Below are positions 1 to 9,130 of a stretch of 64,000 bases of DNA, one piece after another; the stretch's first letter is position 1, and every line of letters starts with the position of its first letter. The stretch is from Spirochaeta lutea (GTDB taxonomy: Bacteria; Spirochaetota; Spirochaetia; DSM-27196; Salinispiraceae): contig NZ_JNUP01000048.1 in the NCBI RefSeq assembly GCF_000758165.1, positions 48,905-112,904 on the forward strand. The letters are read 5' to 3'. Below the pieces are notes generated by a model. That model saw only the letters and a program-made list of their open reading frames with translations. It was not told the DNA's origin and did no database searches. Both the position numbers and the translations under genes were made by a program.

Positions 1-2528
1 GCCCACAGATCCTGCCACCCGGATTGCGGGGCATCCGGACCGGCGCCGCAGCGGACCAGGGTTACCCCCATGGCCCGGCTATCCGATACAGGGGTTTTTG
101 CACTGAATCCTCCCCTGGGCAGAGGCGGACGGCCGCTCATGGTCGGATAGGGGAACACCACCTCCCCCTGGCCGGTCTGCCGGTTCCAGCTCACGCTTCC
201 CCCGTGGAGGATCATGATCTGCTGGTAGAGCTGCCAGGAAATACCCGGCAGGGCGGCAGCGGCCGGCGGGGTCTCCAGGCTGCTTCGGAGGCTCAGTACG
301 ATCCCCCGGGCCTCAAGGCGCCAGTCAGCCCGTATATTCCGGCGGATCTTGGCGCTGCCTGGGACCCCGGAGATCTCGGGCCCTGGGATTGAGGGACGGG
401 ACTCTCCCCGGGGTGAAACCAGGTCGGCCAGGCCAAGGAGCACCTTGCTCACCCGAGGCAGGTCCAAATCGGTCAGGGGAACCAGACCGCGGATTTCCTC
501 GGGAGTCTCCCAGGTCACCGGAATTTGGGAATCCACATAGTCGGGGAGATACACAGCCTCCAGGGTTAGAACAAGGTCGTTGCCCTGGGCCCGGGAAACA
601 TCCTCCAGGTCCCGGGCGAGGGTTAGGAGATCCTGGATCTCCGGGGTGATTCCAGGCAGGCGGGATAGACGCAGCAGGGGAGCCACCAGTTCATTACTGG
701 CGTTTCGAAGGAACCGGTTTTTAGTTTCCTCGGCTTGCCGGGCGGCGTCCCGGGCGGCCCGGAGGTCCTCCAGCAGACGGATGGTCTTCATGGCCTTGGT
801 GAGGCTCAGCCGCAGCTGTTCGTAGGCCAGACTCCGGGAGATATCCATGGATACCAGGGCGTATCCGTAGAATCCTGATTCGTCGCTCAGGGGAAATACC
901 CCGTACGCCCCGGCTTGCAGCCAGGCTAGGCAGCTCTCAGGTACAATGCGCCCCGGGCCGGCAGCCTGGCCAGGAGGTACTTCTTCAATCCGGCCCTCCC
1001 GGTCGATCCGGTAGCCTCCCGCCGTCACAAACGCCTCCCGGGAGTCCGGGCCGCCGGCCCCGGGATAGGAACCATGAGGGCCGGACGGTAGGACCCCGTG
1101 GCCGGTGCTGGGTACCGGATCTTCCGACCCGGGGAGGGTGCCGCCCCTGCGGAGCATGACGATCCCCAGGGAGATTCCCAGGTCTCCCAGCCCCCGAGCT
1201 AATACCCCGGACAGGCCCTCCACACTGTGCAGCCCCAGAAGCTGCTGCTCAAAACCCTGCATCCGCCGGAAAAACTCCCCGGATTCCCATGCACTGGTTA
1301 CCGCCTGACGCTCCATGGCATCGCTGATCAACAACCGGCCGCGCTCAATCATCAGGTCCAGGGCCGGACGCCGGGACTCTTCGACCCCAAGGCGGCACCG
1401 CACATGGGCCGCGCTCAGGGCATCCTGCCAGACGTAGAGGGACAACCCGAGGTTCAGCACCCGGGACAGGATATTCTCCAGGGTGGTAAAAAAGGCCGAC
1501 TCATCCCGGCCCGACAGGGTCTGGATCATGGCCTGGACCAGGGGCACGATCCACGCCTGCAGCTCCTCCTCCCCGCCCTGGATCTGGGTCGCCATATCCC
1601 GGCTGGTCAGTTGGATGAACCGCGGATCTTCCAGAGCCAGGGCCTCAACCACCGGCTGGGGCCGCAGATCCTTGGGATGGGAAAAACAGCCGCAGGAGCG
1701 CCGGATGACCAACCGGGGTGTCAGGGAGATGTTCCCGGTTTTCTGACCTGCGGCACGGAGGAAGGCCTCTTCTCCGGCCTGGGCAAAGGGCATGCGAACC
1801 GTGGTAAATCCGGGGCTGATGAGCCGGCTCTCGGGGCTGTCGTTGAATCCACCGGCAATGAAGTCCCGGGGAGCCTGATACCCTCTATCGGCCAGGGTAT
1901 TCAGGGTGTCCAGAAGCTGGAGATCGCTGGATGCCAGGAGAGCATCAAAATCCCTGCCCGGAACCAGGTGCTGGATATCGGTGATGATTGCCGCCGCCTC
2001 CCCTCCCTGGGCCCATCCCAGACAAGGAGAGATCCACTGGGCTTCTTCAGCCAGGCGGCGGCTCCGGAGGAAATCGGTGAACGCCCGGAACCGGTCCTGG
2101 GCGGATTGGTGCTCTTCCGGCCCGCGGATGAAGGCGAATCGCCGGGCTCCATGACGGGTGTAGAAATGCTCCAGCAGGGTCGCCATTCCCCGGTAGGCAT
2201 CCAGGGTGATGGCGGCCGCTCCAGCCAGGGGATCGCCCAGGGCAACCAGGGGCAGTCCGGTGAACCGGGCATGAAACATCCCCACGGCTTCGGGACTGAT
2301 GATTCCCCCCAGGGCGCTCGTCCAGGTAATCAGACTGGTAAGCCCCGAGTCCTGCACCACCTCGTATATCCGGTTCCGGTGCTGCTCCGCCGCTTCACTC
2401 CGGCCGAGACGGCCCCCGGGATAGAGAAAGAGGCGGTGTCCCTGCTTTTTCGCCAGGTCTGCCATAACCGGCCAGATGAGCCGGGCGGAACCGCTATGAA
2501 TGTTGGGTGTAATAAATCCTATATCCAT
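1..2528 (-). CDS. LacI-type sensor regulator with degenerate histidine-kinase module (C-terminus outside window)
   Basis: Open from an ATG at 2528 down to base 1, so the 3' end is missing and at least 842 codons are present. Residues 1 to about 285 read as a LacI/periplasmic-binding-protein-like sugar sensor without an N-terminal helix-turn-helix; it starts MDIGFITPNIHSG and ends near the typical R-S-C-G-C. A GAF-like middle follows (about 400-560), then a dimerisation-helix-like stretch around 585-625 reading NRFLRNASNELVAPL, and an ATPase-tail-like part near 767-785. The H-box histidine is replaced by Asn612, so it probably does not autophosphorylate. The missing end may carry a receiver or AraC output domain; this is inference. 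It is divergent from uxaBA, so a uronate-responsive role is plausible. No clear ribosome-binding site precedes the ATG. Confidence 0.7.
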   Translation of the reverse strand, partial: MDIGFITPNIHSGSARLIWPVMADLAKKQGHRLFLYPGGRLGRSEAAEQHRNRIYEVVQDSGLTSLITWTSALGGIISPEAVGMFHARFTGLPLVALGDPLAGAAAITLDAYRGMATLLEHFYTRHGARRFAFIRGPEEHQSAQDRFRAFTDFLRSRRLAEEAQWISPCLGWAQGGEAAAIITDIQHLVPGRDFDALLASSDLQLLDTLNTLADRGYQAPRDFIAGGFNDSPESRLISPGFTTVRMPFAQAGEEAFLRAAGQKTGNISLTPRLVIRRSCGCFSHPKDLRPQPVVEALALEDPRFIQLTSRDMATQIQGGEEELQAWIVPLVQAMIQTLSGRDESAFFTTLENILSRVLNLGLSLYVWQDALSAAHVRCRLGVEESRRPALDLMIERGRLLISDAMERQAVTSAWESGEFFRRMQGFEQQLLGLHSVEGLSGVLARGLGDLGISLGIVMLRRGGTLPGSEDPVPSTGHGVLPSGPHGSYPGAGGPDSREAFVTAGGYRIDREGRIEEVPPGQAAGPGRIVPESCLAWLQAGAYGVFPLSDESGFYGYALVSMDISRSLAYEQLRLSLTKAMKTIRLLEDLRAARDAARQAEETKNRFLRNASNELVAPLLRLSRLPGITPEIQDLLTLARDLEDVSRAQGNDLVLTLEAVYLPDYVDSQIPVTWETPEEIRGLVPLTDLDLPRVSKVLLGLADLVSPRGESRPSIPGPEISGVPGSAKIRRNIRADWRLEARGIVLSLRSSLETPPAAAALPGISWQLYQQIMILHGGSVSWNRQTGQGEVVFPYPTMSGRPPLPRGGFSAKTPVSDSRAMGVTLVRCGAGPDAPQSGWQDLW

Positions 2529-2530
2529 TT

Positions 2531-2545
2531 TGAAACGTTGTTTTA
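2531..2545. promoter_or_regulatory. Imperfect KdgR-type operator
   Basis: TGAAACGTTGTTTTA differs by two bases from the perfect palindrome TGAAACATTGTTTCA found between kdgK and eda at 11502-11516. It lies directly upstream of the sensor-regulator start, in the divergent region with uxaBA, where a KdgR-type repressor would be expected to act. Confidence 0.5.
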
Positions 2546-2720
2546 TTCTTTCGGGTTATTGTACACCTGGATGGTGTATCTGGCGAGGTTTTTCTTATTC
2601 CGAACTTACTGCATTAAAATCACCATAATACCTGACAAGGCAGTTCGGGAAAGTGCAAATACCCCGCGCCAGGGTTCATGGACTGGGAACGCCCGGGGCC
2701 CTACTATCGAGGTAAGAATA

Positions 2721-2831
2721 GCTTAGTGCGCAAAAGCTTGTAAGGTTCCCCATTCGCAGCGCTATCCCTGGGGCCTGAACCCGGGCAACCCCGCTATATC
2801 CAGTGTAGTTTACAAGCTTTTGCGCACTATC
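2721..2831 (+). repeat. MITE-like element, copy A (complete)
   Basis: The 111-bp element has near-perfect 20-bp inverted ends (TAGTGCGCAAAAGCTTGTAA at 2724-2743 and its complement at 2810-2829). It is bracketed by the identical 8-bp direct repeat TAAGAATA at 2713-2720 and 2832-2839, which reads as a target-site duplication. It has no coding capacity. Its right half shares sequence with copy B at 57770-57879. It lies in the 5' leader of uxaBA. Confidence 0.85.
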
Positions 2832-2849
2832 TAAGAATATGGAGGACCT

Positions 2850-5800
2850 ATGAAATCCGATTTACCCGCAATACAAGAAACCCTCAAGGACCGGCCGCAG
2901 GTAAAAGAAACCATCCTGCAGTTCGGGGAAGGCAATTTTCTACGCGCCTTTGTAGACTGGATGATCGATATACTGAACCAGGAGGGCCATTACCGCGGCT
3001 CAGTCGTGATGGTGCAGCCCATTGCCCAGGGCATGGGCGAGGCCATAAACCGCCAAAAAGGCCTGTACACTACCTATCTTCGGGGTCTGCGGAAGGGCAA
3101 AGCGCTGGAGGAATCCCGGCTCATTACCGCAGTCAGCCGTTGCATAAATCCCTACGCGGATCACCAGGCCTACATCGATGCGGGCAATAATCCCGATCTC
3201 CGGTTCATAATCTCCAACACTACCGAGGCGGGAATCAGCTTCCATCCCGGTGACCGACTGGAGGACCAACCCCAGCAATCCTACCCGGGCAAGCTGACGG
3301 CCCTCCTGTACCGACGCTTCACCCGCTTCAGCGGCGACCCGGATAAGGGGCTTGTTATCATCCCCTGTGAACTCATCGACCGCAACGGAGACCGTCTCCG
3401 GGACTACGTCAGGCAGTATGCCGAACAGTGGAATCTCGGGGCAGACTTCCTAACCTGGCTGGATTCCCACTGTGATTTTCTCAACAGCCTGGTGGACCGC
3501 ATCGTGACCGGCTACCCCGGAGAGGAGGCCCCGGCGCTCTGGGAAACACTGGGCTACCGGGACGATCTATTGGTTACCGGGGAACTCTTCCACCTCTGGG
3601 TGATTGAGGGAAGCCGGCGCTACGCCATGGAGCTGCCCTTCCAGCGGGCCGGCTTGGATGTCATTTGGACCGAGGATATGACCCCCTACCGCACCCGGAA
3701 GGTGCGGATCCTCAACGGGGTTCACACCATGACCGCCCTTACCTCCTTCCTCTACGGTCTGGATACCGTCGGGCAGTGGGGTTCTACCCCGGATATCAGC
3801 CGTTTCGTGGACCATGCGATCTTCAAGGAAATCATTCCCGCCTGTCCCGGGGTACCCGGAGAGCTGGAAGACTTCGCCCGGGAGGTAATTCAGCGCTTCG
3901 CCAATCCCTACATCGTCCACCAGGTCCTGAGCATCAGCCTCAATTCGGTATCCAAGTTTACAACCCGGGTGCTTCCCAGCCTTCTGGACTACCATCGGAG
4001 CACCGGCAGCCTCCCCCAGGCCATACCCTTCTCCTTGGCAGGACTCCTGGCCTTTTATCAGGTTGATTCTGATGCCCCGGGCAGCTGGCAGGGCATGAGG
4101 GGGGACCAACCCTACCCGGTAAAGGATGATCCGGCGATTCTGGAAGCCTTCGCCGACCTCTACGCCCCGTGGACACCCCAGCCTGATGCCACCGAGACCC
4201 TGGTCCGCCTGGCCCTGAGCCGCAGCCAGTGGTGGGGTACCGACCTTTCCGCCGTCCCGGGCCTGGTAACCGCCGTCTCCGGGCATCTTCATCGGATTCT
4301 AACCCAGGGCATGAAGACGGCCCTCGGCCGGCTGCTTTCTAAAATCGATTCCCAGAGCCGTGAAATCGCTCCCCGCATCCGCCGCATCCATCCCGGCGAT
4401 ACCGTGGTGGTCGCCGTGGATCCCGTACCCCGGGGCACGGTAATCGAGGTTCCCGAAGGAAGCATTGAGGCCGGGGCGGACATTCCCCAGGGCCATAAAA
4501 TCGCCATCCGCGCCATGGCACCGGGGGATCCGGTGGTCAAATACGGCTTTCCCATGGGCAGGGCCTCAACAGCCATCAGCCCCGGGGATCATGTCCACAC
4601 CCACAATGTGAAGACGGGGCTGGAGGGGACCCTGGAGTACCGCTACCGCCCCGGCGCCGCCGACCCTGCCCCGGGAAGCACTCCGGCGCCCCATACCCAA
4701 CGAAGCTTCCAGGGCTACGTCCGGGAGGACGGCTCGGTGGGAATCCGCAATGAGATATGGATCATTCCCACGGTAGGCTGCGTGAACCGCCCGGCGGAAC
4801 TCATGGCCCAACGAGCCATCCGCGCCCTGGGCAGCAAGATCGGACCCAATATCGACGCCATTGTTACCCATCCCCATCCCTACGGCTGCTCCCAACTGGG
4901 AGACGACCACCTGATGACCCAAAAAATTCTGGCCGACCTGGTTCACCATCCCAACGCCGGAGGGGTTCTGGTCTTCGGTCTGGGCTGCGAGAACAACTAC
5001 ATCGAGGAATTTAAGAAGGTTCTAGGCCCCCATAACGAGAAGCGGGTCAAGTTCCTCTCCGCCCAGGATACCTCCGACGAAATCGATGCGGGTATGCAGC
5101 TCCTGGAAGAGCTGGTAGACCAGGCAAACCAGGACGTCCGTCAGTCGGTACCCTTGGAAAAACTGATCGTCGGCCTGAAATGCGGGGGCTCCGACGGGTT
5201 TTCAGGATTGAGCGCCAATCCCCTCCTGGGCCAGCTCTCGGACGCCCTCATCGACCAGGGCGGCACGACCATCCTTACCGAGGTGCCCGAGATGTTCGGG
5301 GCCGAGACCATTCTCATGGACCGGGCGGAGAGCCGGGAGGTCTTCGAGGATGTGGTGGGACTGATCAATGGGTTCAAAGAATACTATCTCCGGTACAACC
5401 AGGTGGTGTACGAAAACCCCTCCCCGGGCAACAAGGAGGGGGGCATTACCACCCTGGAGGAAAAGAGCCTGGGCTGCGTCCAGAAGGGGGGCCGAAGCCC
5501 CGTCCGGGGGGTTCTGAAGTACGGTCAGCGCATCACCACCCACGGTTTGAACCTCCTGGAAGGGCCGGGAAACGACATCGTCAGCGTCACCGCCCTGGCG
5601 GCGGCTGGGGCCCACCTGGTTCTCTTCACCACCGGCCGGGGCACCCCCCTGGGCGGCCCTGTTCCCACCGTAAAGGTCTCCAGCAACACAGCTCTGGCGG
5701 AAAAAAAGCCCGGCTGGATCGATTTTAACGCCGGCCCCATCCTGGACGGGAGGGAGCTGACCGAGGAATTCCTGGATTTCGTTGTGGACATTGCCTCGGG

Positions 5801-5870
5801 AACACAAACCCGGAACGAGCTGAACGGCTACCGGGAGATCGCCATCTTCAAGGACGGAGTTACCCTATGA
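2850..5870 (+). CDS. Tagaturonate reductase / altronate dehydratase fusion (UxaB-UxaA)
   Basis: A 1006-aa protein that joins two consecutive steps of galacturonate catabolism. Residues 1 to about 480 are a mannitol-dehydrogenase-family tagaturonate reductase (start ETILQFGEGNFLRAF; NAD-dependent reduction to D-altronate). Residues about 505-585 are a SAF domain, and about 620-1006 are the altronate dehydratase catalytic part, recognisable by REDGSVGIRNE, GLGCENN, CGGSDGFSG and the closing EIAIFKDGVTL, close to E. coli UxaA. Its length equals the sum of the two usual enzymes. A Pro/Ala-rich linker lies near 600-620. There is no internal stop, and nothing suggests an assembly join. A good GGAGG precedes the ATG. 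The stop overlaps the uxaC start by 4 bp (ATGA), so they form an operon uxaBA-uxaC-kdgR. Confidence 0.93.
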   Translation: MKSDLPAIQETLKDRPQVKETILQFGEGNFLRAFVDWMIDILNQEGHYRGSVVMVQPIAQGMGEAINRQKGLYTTYLRGLRKGKALEESRLITAVSRCINPYADHQAYIDAGNNPDLRFIISNTTEAGISFHPGDRLEDQPQQSYPGKLTALLYRRFTRFSGDPDKGLVIIPCELIDRNGDRLRDYVRQYAEQWNLGADFLTWLDSHCDFLNSLVDRIVTGYPGEEAPALWETLGYRDDLLVTGELFHLWVIEGSRRYAMELPFQRAGLDVIWTEDMTPYRTRKVRILNGVHTMTALTSFLYGLDTVGQWGSTPDISRFVDHAIFKEIIPACPGVPGELEDFAREVIQRFANPYIVHQVLSISLNSVSKFTTRVLPSLLDYHRSTGSLPQAIPFSLAGLLAFYQVDSDAPGSWQGMRGDQPYPVKDDPAILEAFADLYAPWTPQPDATETLVRLALSRSQWWGTDLSAVPGLVTAVSGHLHRILTQGMKTALGRLLSKIDSQSREIAPRIRRIHPGDTVVVAVDPVPRGTVIEVPEGSIEAGADIPQGHKIAIRAMAPGDPVVKYGFPMGRASTAISPGDHVHTHNVKTGLEGTLEYRYRPGAADPAPGSTPAPHTQRSFQGYVREDGSVGIRNEIWIIPTVGCVNRPAELMAQRAIRALGSKIGPNIDAIVTHPHPYGCSQLGDDHLMTQKILADLVHHPNAGGVLVFGLGCENNYIEEFKKVLGPHNEKRVKFLSAQDTSDEIDAGMQLLEELVDQANQDVRQSVPLEKLIVGLKCGGSDGFSGLSANPLLGQLSDALIDQGGTTILTEVPEMFGAETILMDRAESREVFEDVVGLINGFKEYYLRYNQVVYENPSPGNKEGGITTLEEKSLGCVQKGGRSPVRGVLKYGQRITTHGLNLLEGPGNDIVSVTALAAAGAHLVLFTTGRGTPLGGPVPTVKVSSNTALAEKKPGWIDFNAGPILDGRELTEEFLDFVVDIASGTQTRNELNGYREIAIFKDGVTL

Positions 5871-7291
5871 GTTTCATGGACCGGGATTTTCTACTGACTA
5901 CCAAGACCGCCCGCAGGCTGTACCACCAATACGCCGCGGACATGCCCATCTTTGATTACCACTGCCACCTCATCCCCCGGCAGATAGCCGAGGACACGAA
6001 CTTCTCGGACATTGCCCAGGTCTGGCTGGGGGGGGATCACTACAAGTGGCGGGCTATGCGCTCCAACGGGGTGGATGAACACCTTATAACCGGGGATGCA
6101 GAGCCCAGGGAGAAATTCCAGGCCTGGGCTCAGACCCTGCCCTACCTTCTGGGAAATCCCCTGTACCACTGGACCCACCTGGAGCTTCAGCGATTCTTCG
6201 GCATCACCGAGGTGCTGGACGGCGATTCTGCCGAGGAAATCTGGCAGGAATGCAACCGCATATTGACCCAGGAGGGGCTTTCAGCCCGGCGGATGATCAC
6301 CCAGTCCAAGGTGTACACCATCGGCACCACCGACGACCCCGCAGACTCCCTGGAATGGCACCGGCAGATCCGGCAGATTCCCACCCGGGAATTCTCCACC
6401 CGGGTCATTCCCTCCTTCCGCCCCGACCCCTACCTGGCCATAGAGAGCGCCGCCTTTCCCCAGAGGGTAGCGGACCTGGCCCGGAGGGCGGACCGGCCCA
6501 TCCACACCCTGGATGACCTGGTTCAGGTGCTCTCGGACCGGATCGATTTCTTTGATTCCCTGGGGTGCCGGGCATCGGACCATGCCCTGGAGACGGTGGG
6601 GTTCACTCCTCCCCGGCAGGAAGCAGCCCGAGAGGTATTTCTTCGGGCCATGGAAGCCCGGGATTCCGGGACAGCCGAAAGCCCGAACCTTCCCCCGGAA
6701 GACCGGAAACTCTACCAGAGCTACCTCCTGGTAGAACTGGCCCGGCGCTACAGTCAAAAGGGCTGGGCCATGCAGCTGCATATCGCCGCCCGGCGCAATA
6801 ACAATAGCCGGTTCATGGATCGCCTCGGGCCGGATACGGGCTTCGACTCCGTCCAGGATCTCTCCCTGGCCGACGGGTTGGCCGGGCTTCTGAATCACCT
6901 TGAATCCCAGAACTGCCTGCCCAAAACGGTCCTCTATTCCCTGAATCCCAAGGATTATTACACCATCGGAACCCTGATGGGCTGCTACCAAGGGGGAGGC
7001 ATTCCCGGGAAGATCCAATTCGGATCGGCCTGGTGGTTCAACGATCACCGGGACGGGATGGAGGAACAGATGAGGATTCTCGGAAACCTGGGACTGCTGC
7101 CCCGGTTCATCGGCATGCTCACCGATAGCCGGAGCTTCCTGTCCTACACCCGCCATGAGTACTTCCGGCGGATTCTCTGCAATCTTCTGGGAGGCTGGGC
7201 CGAGGCGGGAGAGATTCCCCGGGATGAGGGGCTGTTGGGCAAGACGGTACAGAATATCAGCTTTACCAACGCCCTTGAATATTTCGGGTAA
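5867..7291 (+). CDS. uxaC: Uronate isomerase
   Basis: The 474-aa enzyme converts D-galacturonate to D-tagaturonate (and glucuronate to fructuronate), the first step of the pathway. The N-terminus has the metal-ligand motif DYHCHL and the C-terminal part has the family's FGSAWWFND and TDSRSFLSY blocks. Length fits the family (about 470 aa). It is translationally coupled to the upstream UxaB-UxaA fusion through a 4-bp ATGA overlap and is followed after 19 bp by the IclR-type regulator. The three enzyme activities needed for galacturonate to 2-keto-3-deoxygluconate are therefore made from two adjacent genes. Confidence 0.95.
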   Translation: MSFMDRDFLLTTKTARRLYHQYAADMPIFDYHCHLIPRQIAEDTNFSDIAQVWLGGDHYKWRAMRSNGVDEHLITGDAEPREKFQAWAQTLPYLLGNPLYHWTHLELQRFFGITEVLDGDSAEEIWQECNRILTQEGLSARRMITQSKVYTIGTTDDPADSLEWHRQIRQIPTREFSTRVIPSFRPDPYLAIESAAFPQRVADLARRADRPIHTLDDLVQVLSDRIDFFDSLGCRASDHALETVGFTPPRQEAAREVFLRAMEARDSGTAESPNLPPEDRKLYQSYLLVELARRYSQKGWAMQLHIAARRNNNSRFMDRLGPDTGFDSVQDLSLADGLAGLLNHLESQNCLPKTVLYSLNPKDYYTIGTLMGCYQGGGIPGKIQFGSAWWFNDHRDGMEEQMRILGNLGLLPRFIGMLTDSRSFLSYTRHEYFRRILCNLLGGWAEAGEIPRDEGLLGKTVQNISFTNALEYFG

Positions 7292-7310
7292 ATCTTCCTT
7301 AATTACAGGC

Positions 7311-8159
7311 ATGGCTAAACGAAACACCAAAACCGGCGACGGCAGCTCCGGGAACCCCAACCCCGGAGCCGGATCCCAGAATCAGGAGGGTTCCTCCGGA
7401 ACCGGCGGGGGATTGATCAGCGCGGTGGTCCGGGTATTTTCCATCCTGGAAACCCTTTCCACTAAGAAAAGCATTAACCTGGAGCATCTTTCCCAAGAAA
7501 CCGGTCTGGCCAAACCCACGGTCTACCGGTTTCTTAATACCCTCCGGGAACTCGGCTACGTGCACCGAGATGAGAACGATCAGTACTTTCCCACCCTAAA
7601 GATGTTCAGCATCGGCTCCCGGATACTAGACCACATGGACCTGCCCAGTATAACCCGGCCCATCGCCCAGGGGCTCTCGGACCGCTTGGGTGAAACCGTG
7701 CATCTGGGGGTCCGGGAGGGTGACGAGGCCATCTATCTAGTGAAGATCGAATCAAAATACACCCTGCGGATGTACTCCCAGGTGGGCAAGAAGATTCCCC
7801 TCTACTGTACCGCCATCGGAAAGTCCCTCTTGGCCGGCCAGGCGTCCGGTGAGGTGGACGCCTACCTGGAGAGAACCAGGCTCATTCCCTTTACCCCCCA
7901 TACCATCACCGATGCCCGGGCCTTCCACCAAGAACTTGACCGGGTGCGGGATCAACACTCATCCCAGGACCGGGAGGAGCACGAGGAGGGCATCCGGTGT
8001 ATTGCCAGCCCGATTCTCGATCACCGGGGCAGTACCGTGGCGGCCATGAGTGTTTCCTGGCCGGTATTCCGCTTTGACAATGCCCGGGAAGCCGAATATG
8101 TTGGCCTGGTACGGGACGCGGCCAAGGAGATTTCCAGGATCCTGGGCGCCCAGATTTAG
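7311..8159 (+). CDS. kdgR: IclR-family transcriptional regulator, KdgR-like
   Basis: A 282-aa IclR-type regulator. Residues 1-35 are a Gly/Ser/Asn-rich extension not seen in E. coli KdgR. A winged helix follows at about 36-100 (recognition part KPTVYRFLNTLRELGY), then an IclR effector domain (IYLVKIES, LRMYSQVG, PLYCTAIGKSLLA, EEGIRCIASPI). The effector-domain wording is very close to enterobacterial KdgR, which senses 2-keto-3-deoxygluconate. The start at 7311 is chosen because it is the first ATG after uxaC; its ribosome site is weak, as expected for a coupled downstream gene. Likely targets are the palindromes at 11502-11516 and 2531-2545. Confidence 0.88.
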   Translation: MAKRNTKTGDGSSGNPNPGAGSQNQEGSSGTGGGLISAVVRVFSILETLSTKKSINLEHLSQETGLAKPTVYRFLNTLRELGYVHRDENDQYFPTLKMFSIGSRILDHMDLPSITRPIAQGLSDRLGETVHLGVREGDEAIYLVKIESKYTLRMYSQVGKKIPLYCTAIGKSLLAGQASGEVDAYLERTRLIPFTPHTITDARAFHQELDRVRDQHSSQDREEHEEGIRCIASPILDHRGSTVAAMSVSWPVFRFDNAREAEYVGLVRDAAKEISRILGAQI

Positions 8160-8284
8160 GGGGTGCCCCGGCCTGCCGGGGATGCTCAGATCTGTGAGCG
8201 ATGGGGGAACGGTCACCCCAGGGTTCACCCGGCCTGCCAGGGATGCCTGAGGCATTCGAATCACCCTGAAACCCAGGAAGACAT

Positions 8285-8335
8285 AAAAAACCCCCAAGAA
8301 TCCGGCAGAAGAACCACCACCCGAATCCTTGGGGG
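8285..8335 (-). terminator. Rho-independent terminator after kduD
   Basis: On the minus strand a stem made of CCCCCAAGGATTCGG and CCGGATTCTTGGGGG is followed by TTTTTT. It lies 24 bp beyond the kduD stop and closes the kdgK-kduI-kduD unit. Confidence 0.85.
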
Positions 8336-8359
8336 AAACCCAATCGTAAGATTGCCGGT

Positions 8360-9130
8360 CTAGCGGGCTAACCAGCCCCCGTCCACCGCAATCGTATACC
8401 CGTTGATGTAATCCGAGGCCGCCGAGGCAAGAAACACCACCGCACCCGCCAGATCCGAGGGTTTGCCCCATCTGCCTGCAGGAATCCGGTCCAGAATCTC
8501 GGTGCTGCGCTTTTCATCCGCCCGGAGCTGGGCGGTGTTGTCCGTGGCCATGTACCCCGGGGCAATGGCGTTCACATTGATATTCTGGGAGGCCCATTCG
8601 TTGGCCATGAGCATGGTAATTCCCTTAACACCGCTCTTGCTGGCGGTGTAGGAGGGAACCCGGATTCCACCCTGGAAGCTCAGCATGGAAGCCACATTGA
8701 TGATTTTTCCTCCCGTGCCCTGGGCGATGAACTGCCGGGCCGCGGCTTGGCAGAGGAAGAACACCGTCTTTATATTAATGTTCATCACATCGTCCCACTC
8801 GGCCTCGGTAAAGTTCACGGAATCGTTGCGCTTGATGATGCCGGCGTTGTTCACCAGAATATCAATCCGTCCGTAGGCCTTCTTGGCGGCTTCGATGATC
8901 CCGGGAATCGGCTCGATGCTCAAGAGGTCGGCCTGGACGTGAACATACCGCCGTCCCAGGGCCTCCACCTTTGCTGCCGTGTCGGCTGCCTCTGGGGTGT
9001 AGCTCACCCCCAGGATATCCGCTCCTGCCTCGGCAAGCCCCAGGGCCATACCCTGCCCCAGGCCACGCTCCGATCCGGTAACCAGGGCCACCTTGCCCTC
9101 CAATGAAAACTGATCCAATATTGTTGCCAT
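8360..9130 (-). CDS. kduD: 2-dehydro-3-deoxy-D-gluconate (2-deoxy-D-gluconate) 3-dehydrogenase
   Basis: The 256-aa short-chain dehydrogenase has the N-terminal nucleotide motif TGSERGLGQG, NNAG, the catalytic Ser plus YTASK (Tyr-x3-Lys), and a C-terminus ending GGWLAR. Length and sequence fit KduD, which uses NAD(H) to interconvert 2,5-diketo-3-deoxygluconate and 2-keto-3-deoxygluconate. AGGAG precedes the ATG. It lies downstream of kduI, separated by 340 bp of GC-rich repeats, with a terminator after it. KduI and KduD bring unsaturated uronates into the same KDG pool as UxaBA. Confidence 0.95.
   Translation of the reverse strand: MATILDQFSLEGKVALVTGSERGLGQGMALGLAEAGADILGVSYTPEAADTAAKVEALGRRYVHVQADLLSIEPIPGIIEAAKKAYGRIDILVNNAGIIKRNDSVNFTEAEWDDVMNINIKTVFFLCQAAARQFIAQGTGGKIINVASMLSFQGGIRVPSYTASKSGVKGITMLMANEWASQNINVNAIAPGYMATDNTAQLRADEKRSTEILDRIPAGRWGKPSDLAGAVVFLASAASDYINGYTIAVDGGWLAR

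Larger units (their letters stand above)
2529..2849. other. Divergent intergenic region with operator and MITE copy
   Basis: 321 bp separate the divergent sensor-regulator and uxaBA. The region holds the imperfect KdgR-type box next to the regulator start and a complete MITE copy (2721-2831) that ends 18 bp before the uxaBA start codon. The uxaBA ribosome-binding site, GGAGG, lies just outside the element. I see no strong sigma-70 promoter. Confidence 0.6.

Noticed and set aside
1227..2726. Long plus-strand reading frame of 499 codons at the window start
   Set aside because: It is the antisense of the LacI-sensor regulator, which has the recognisable protein sequence.
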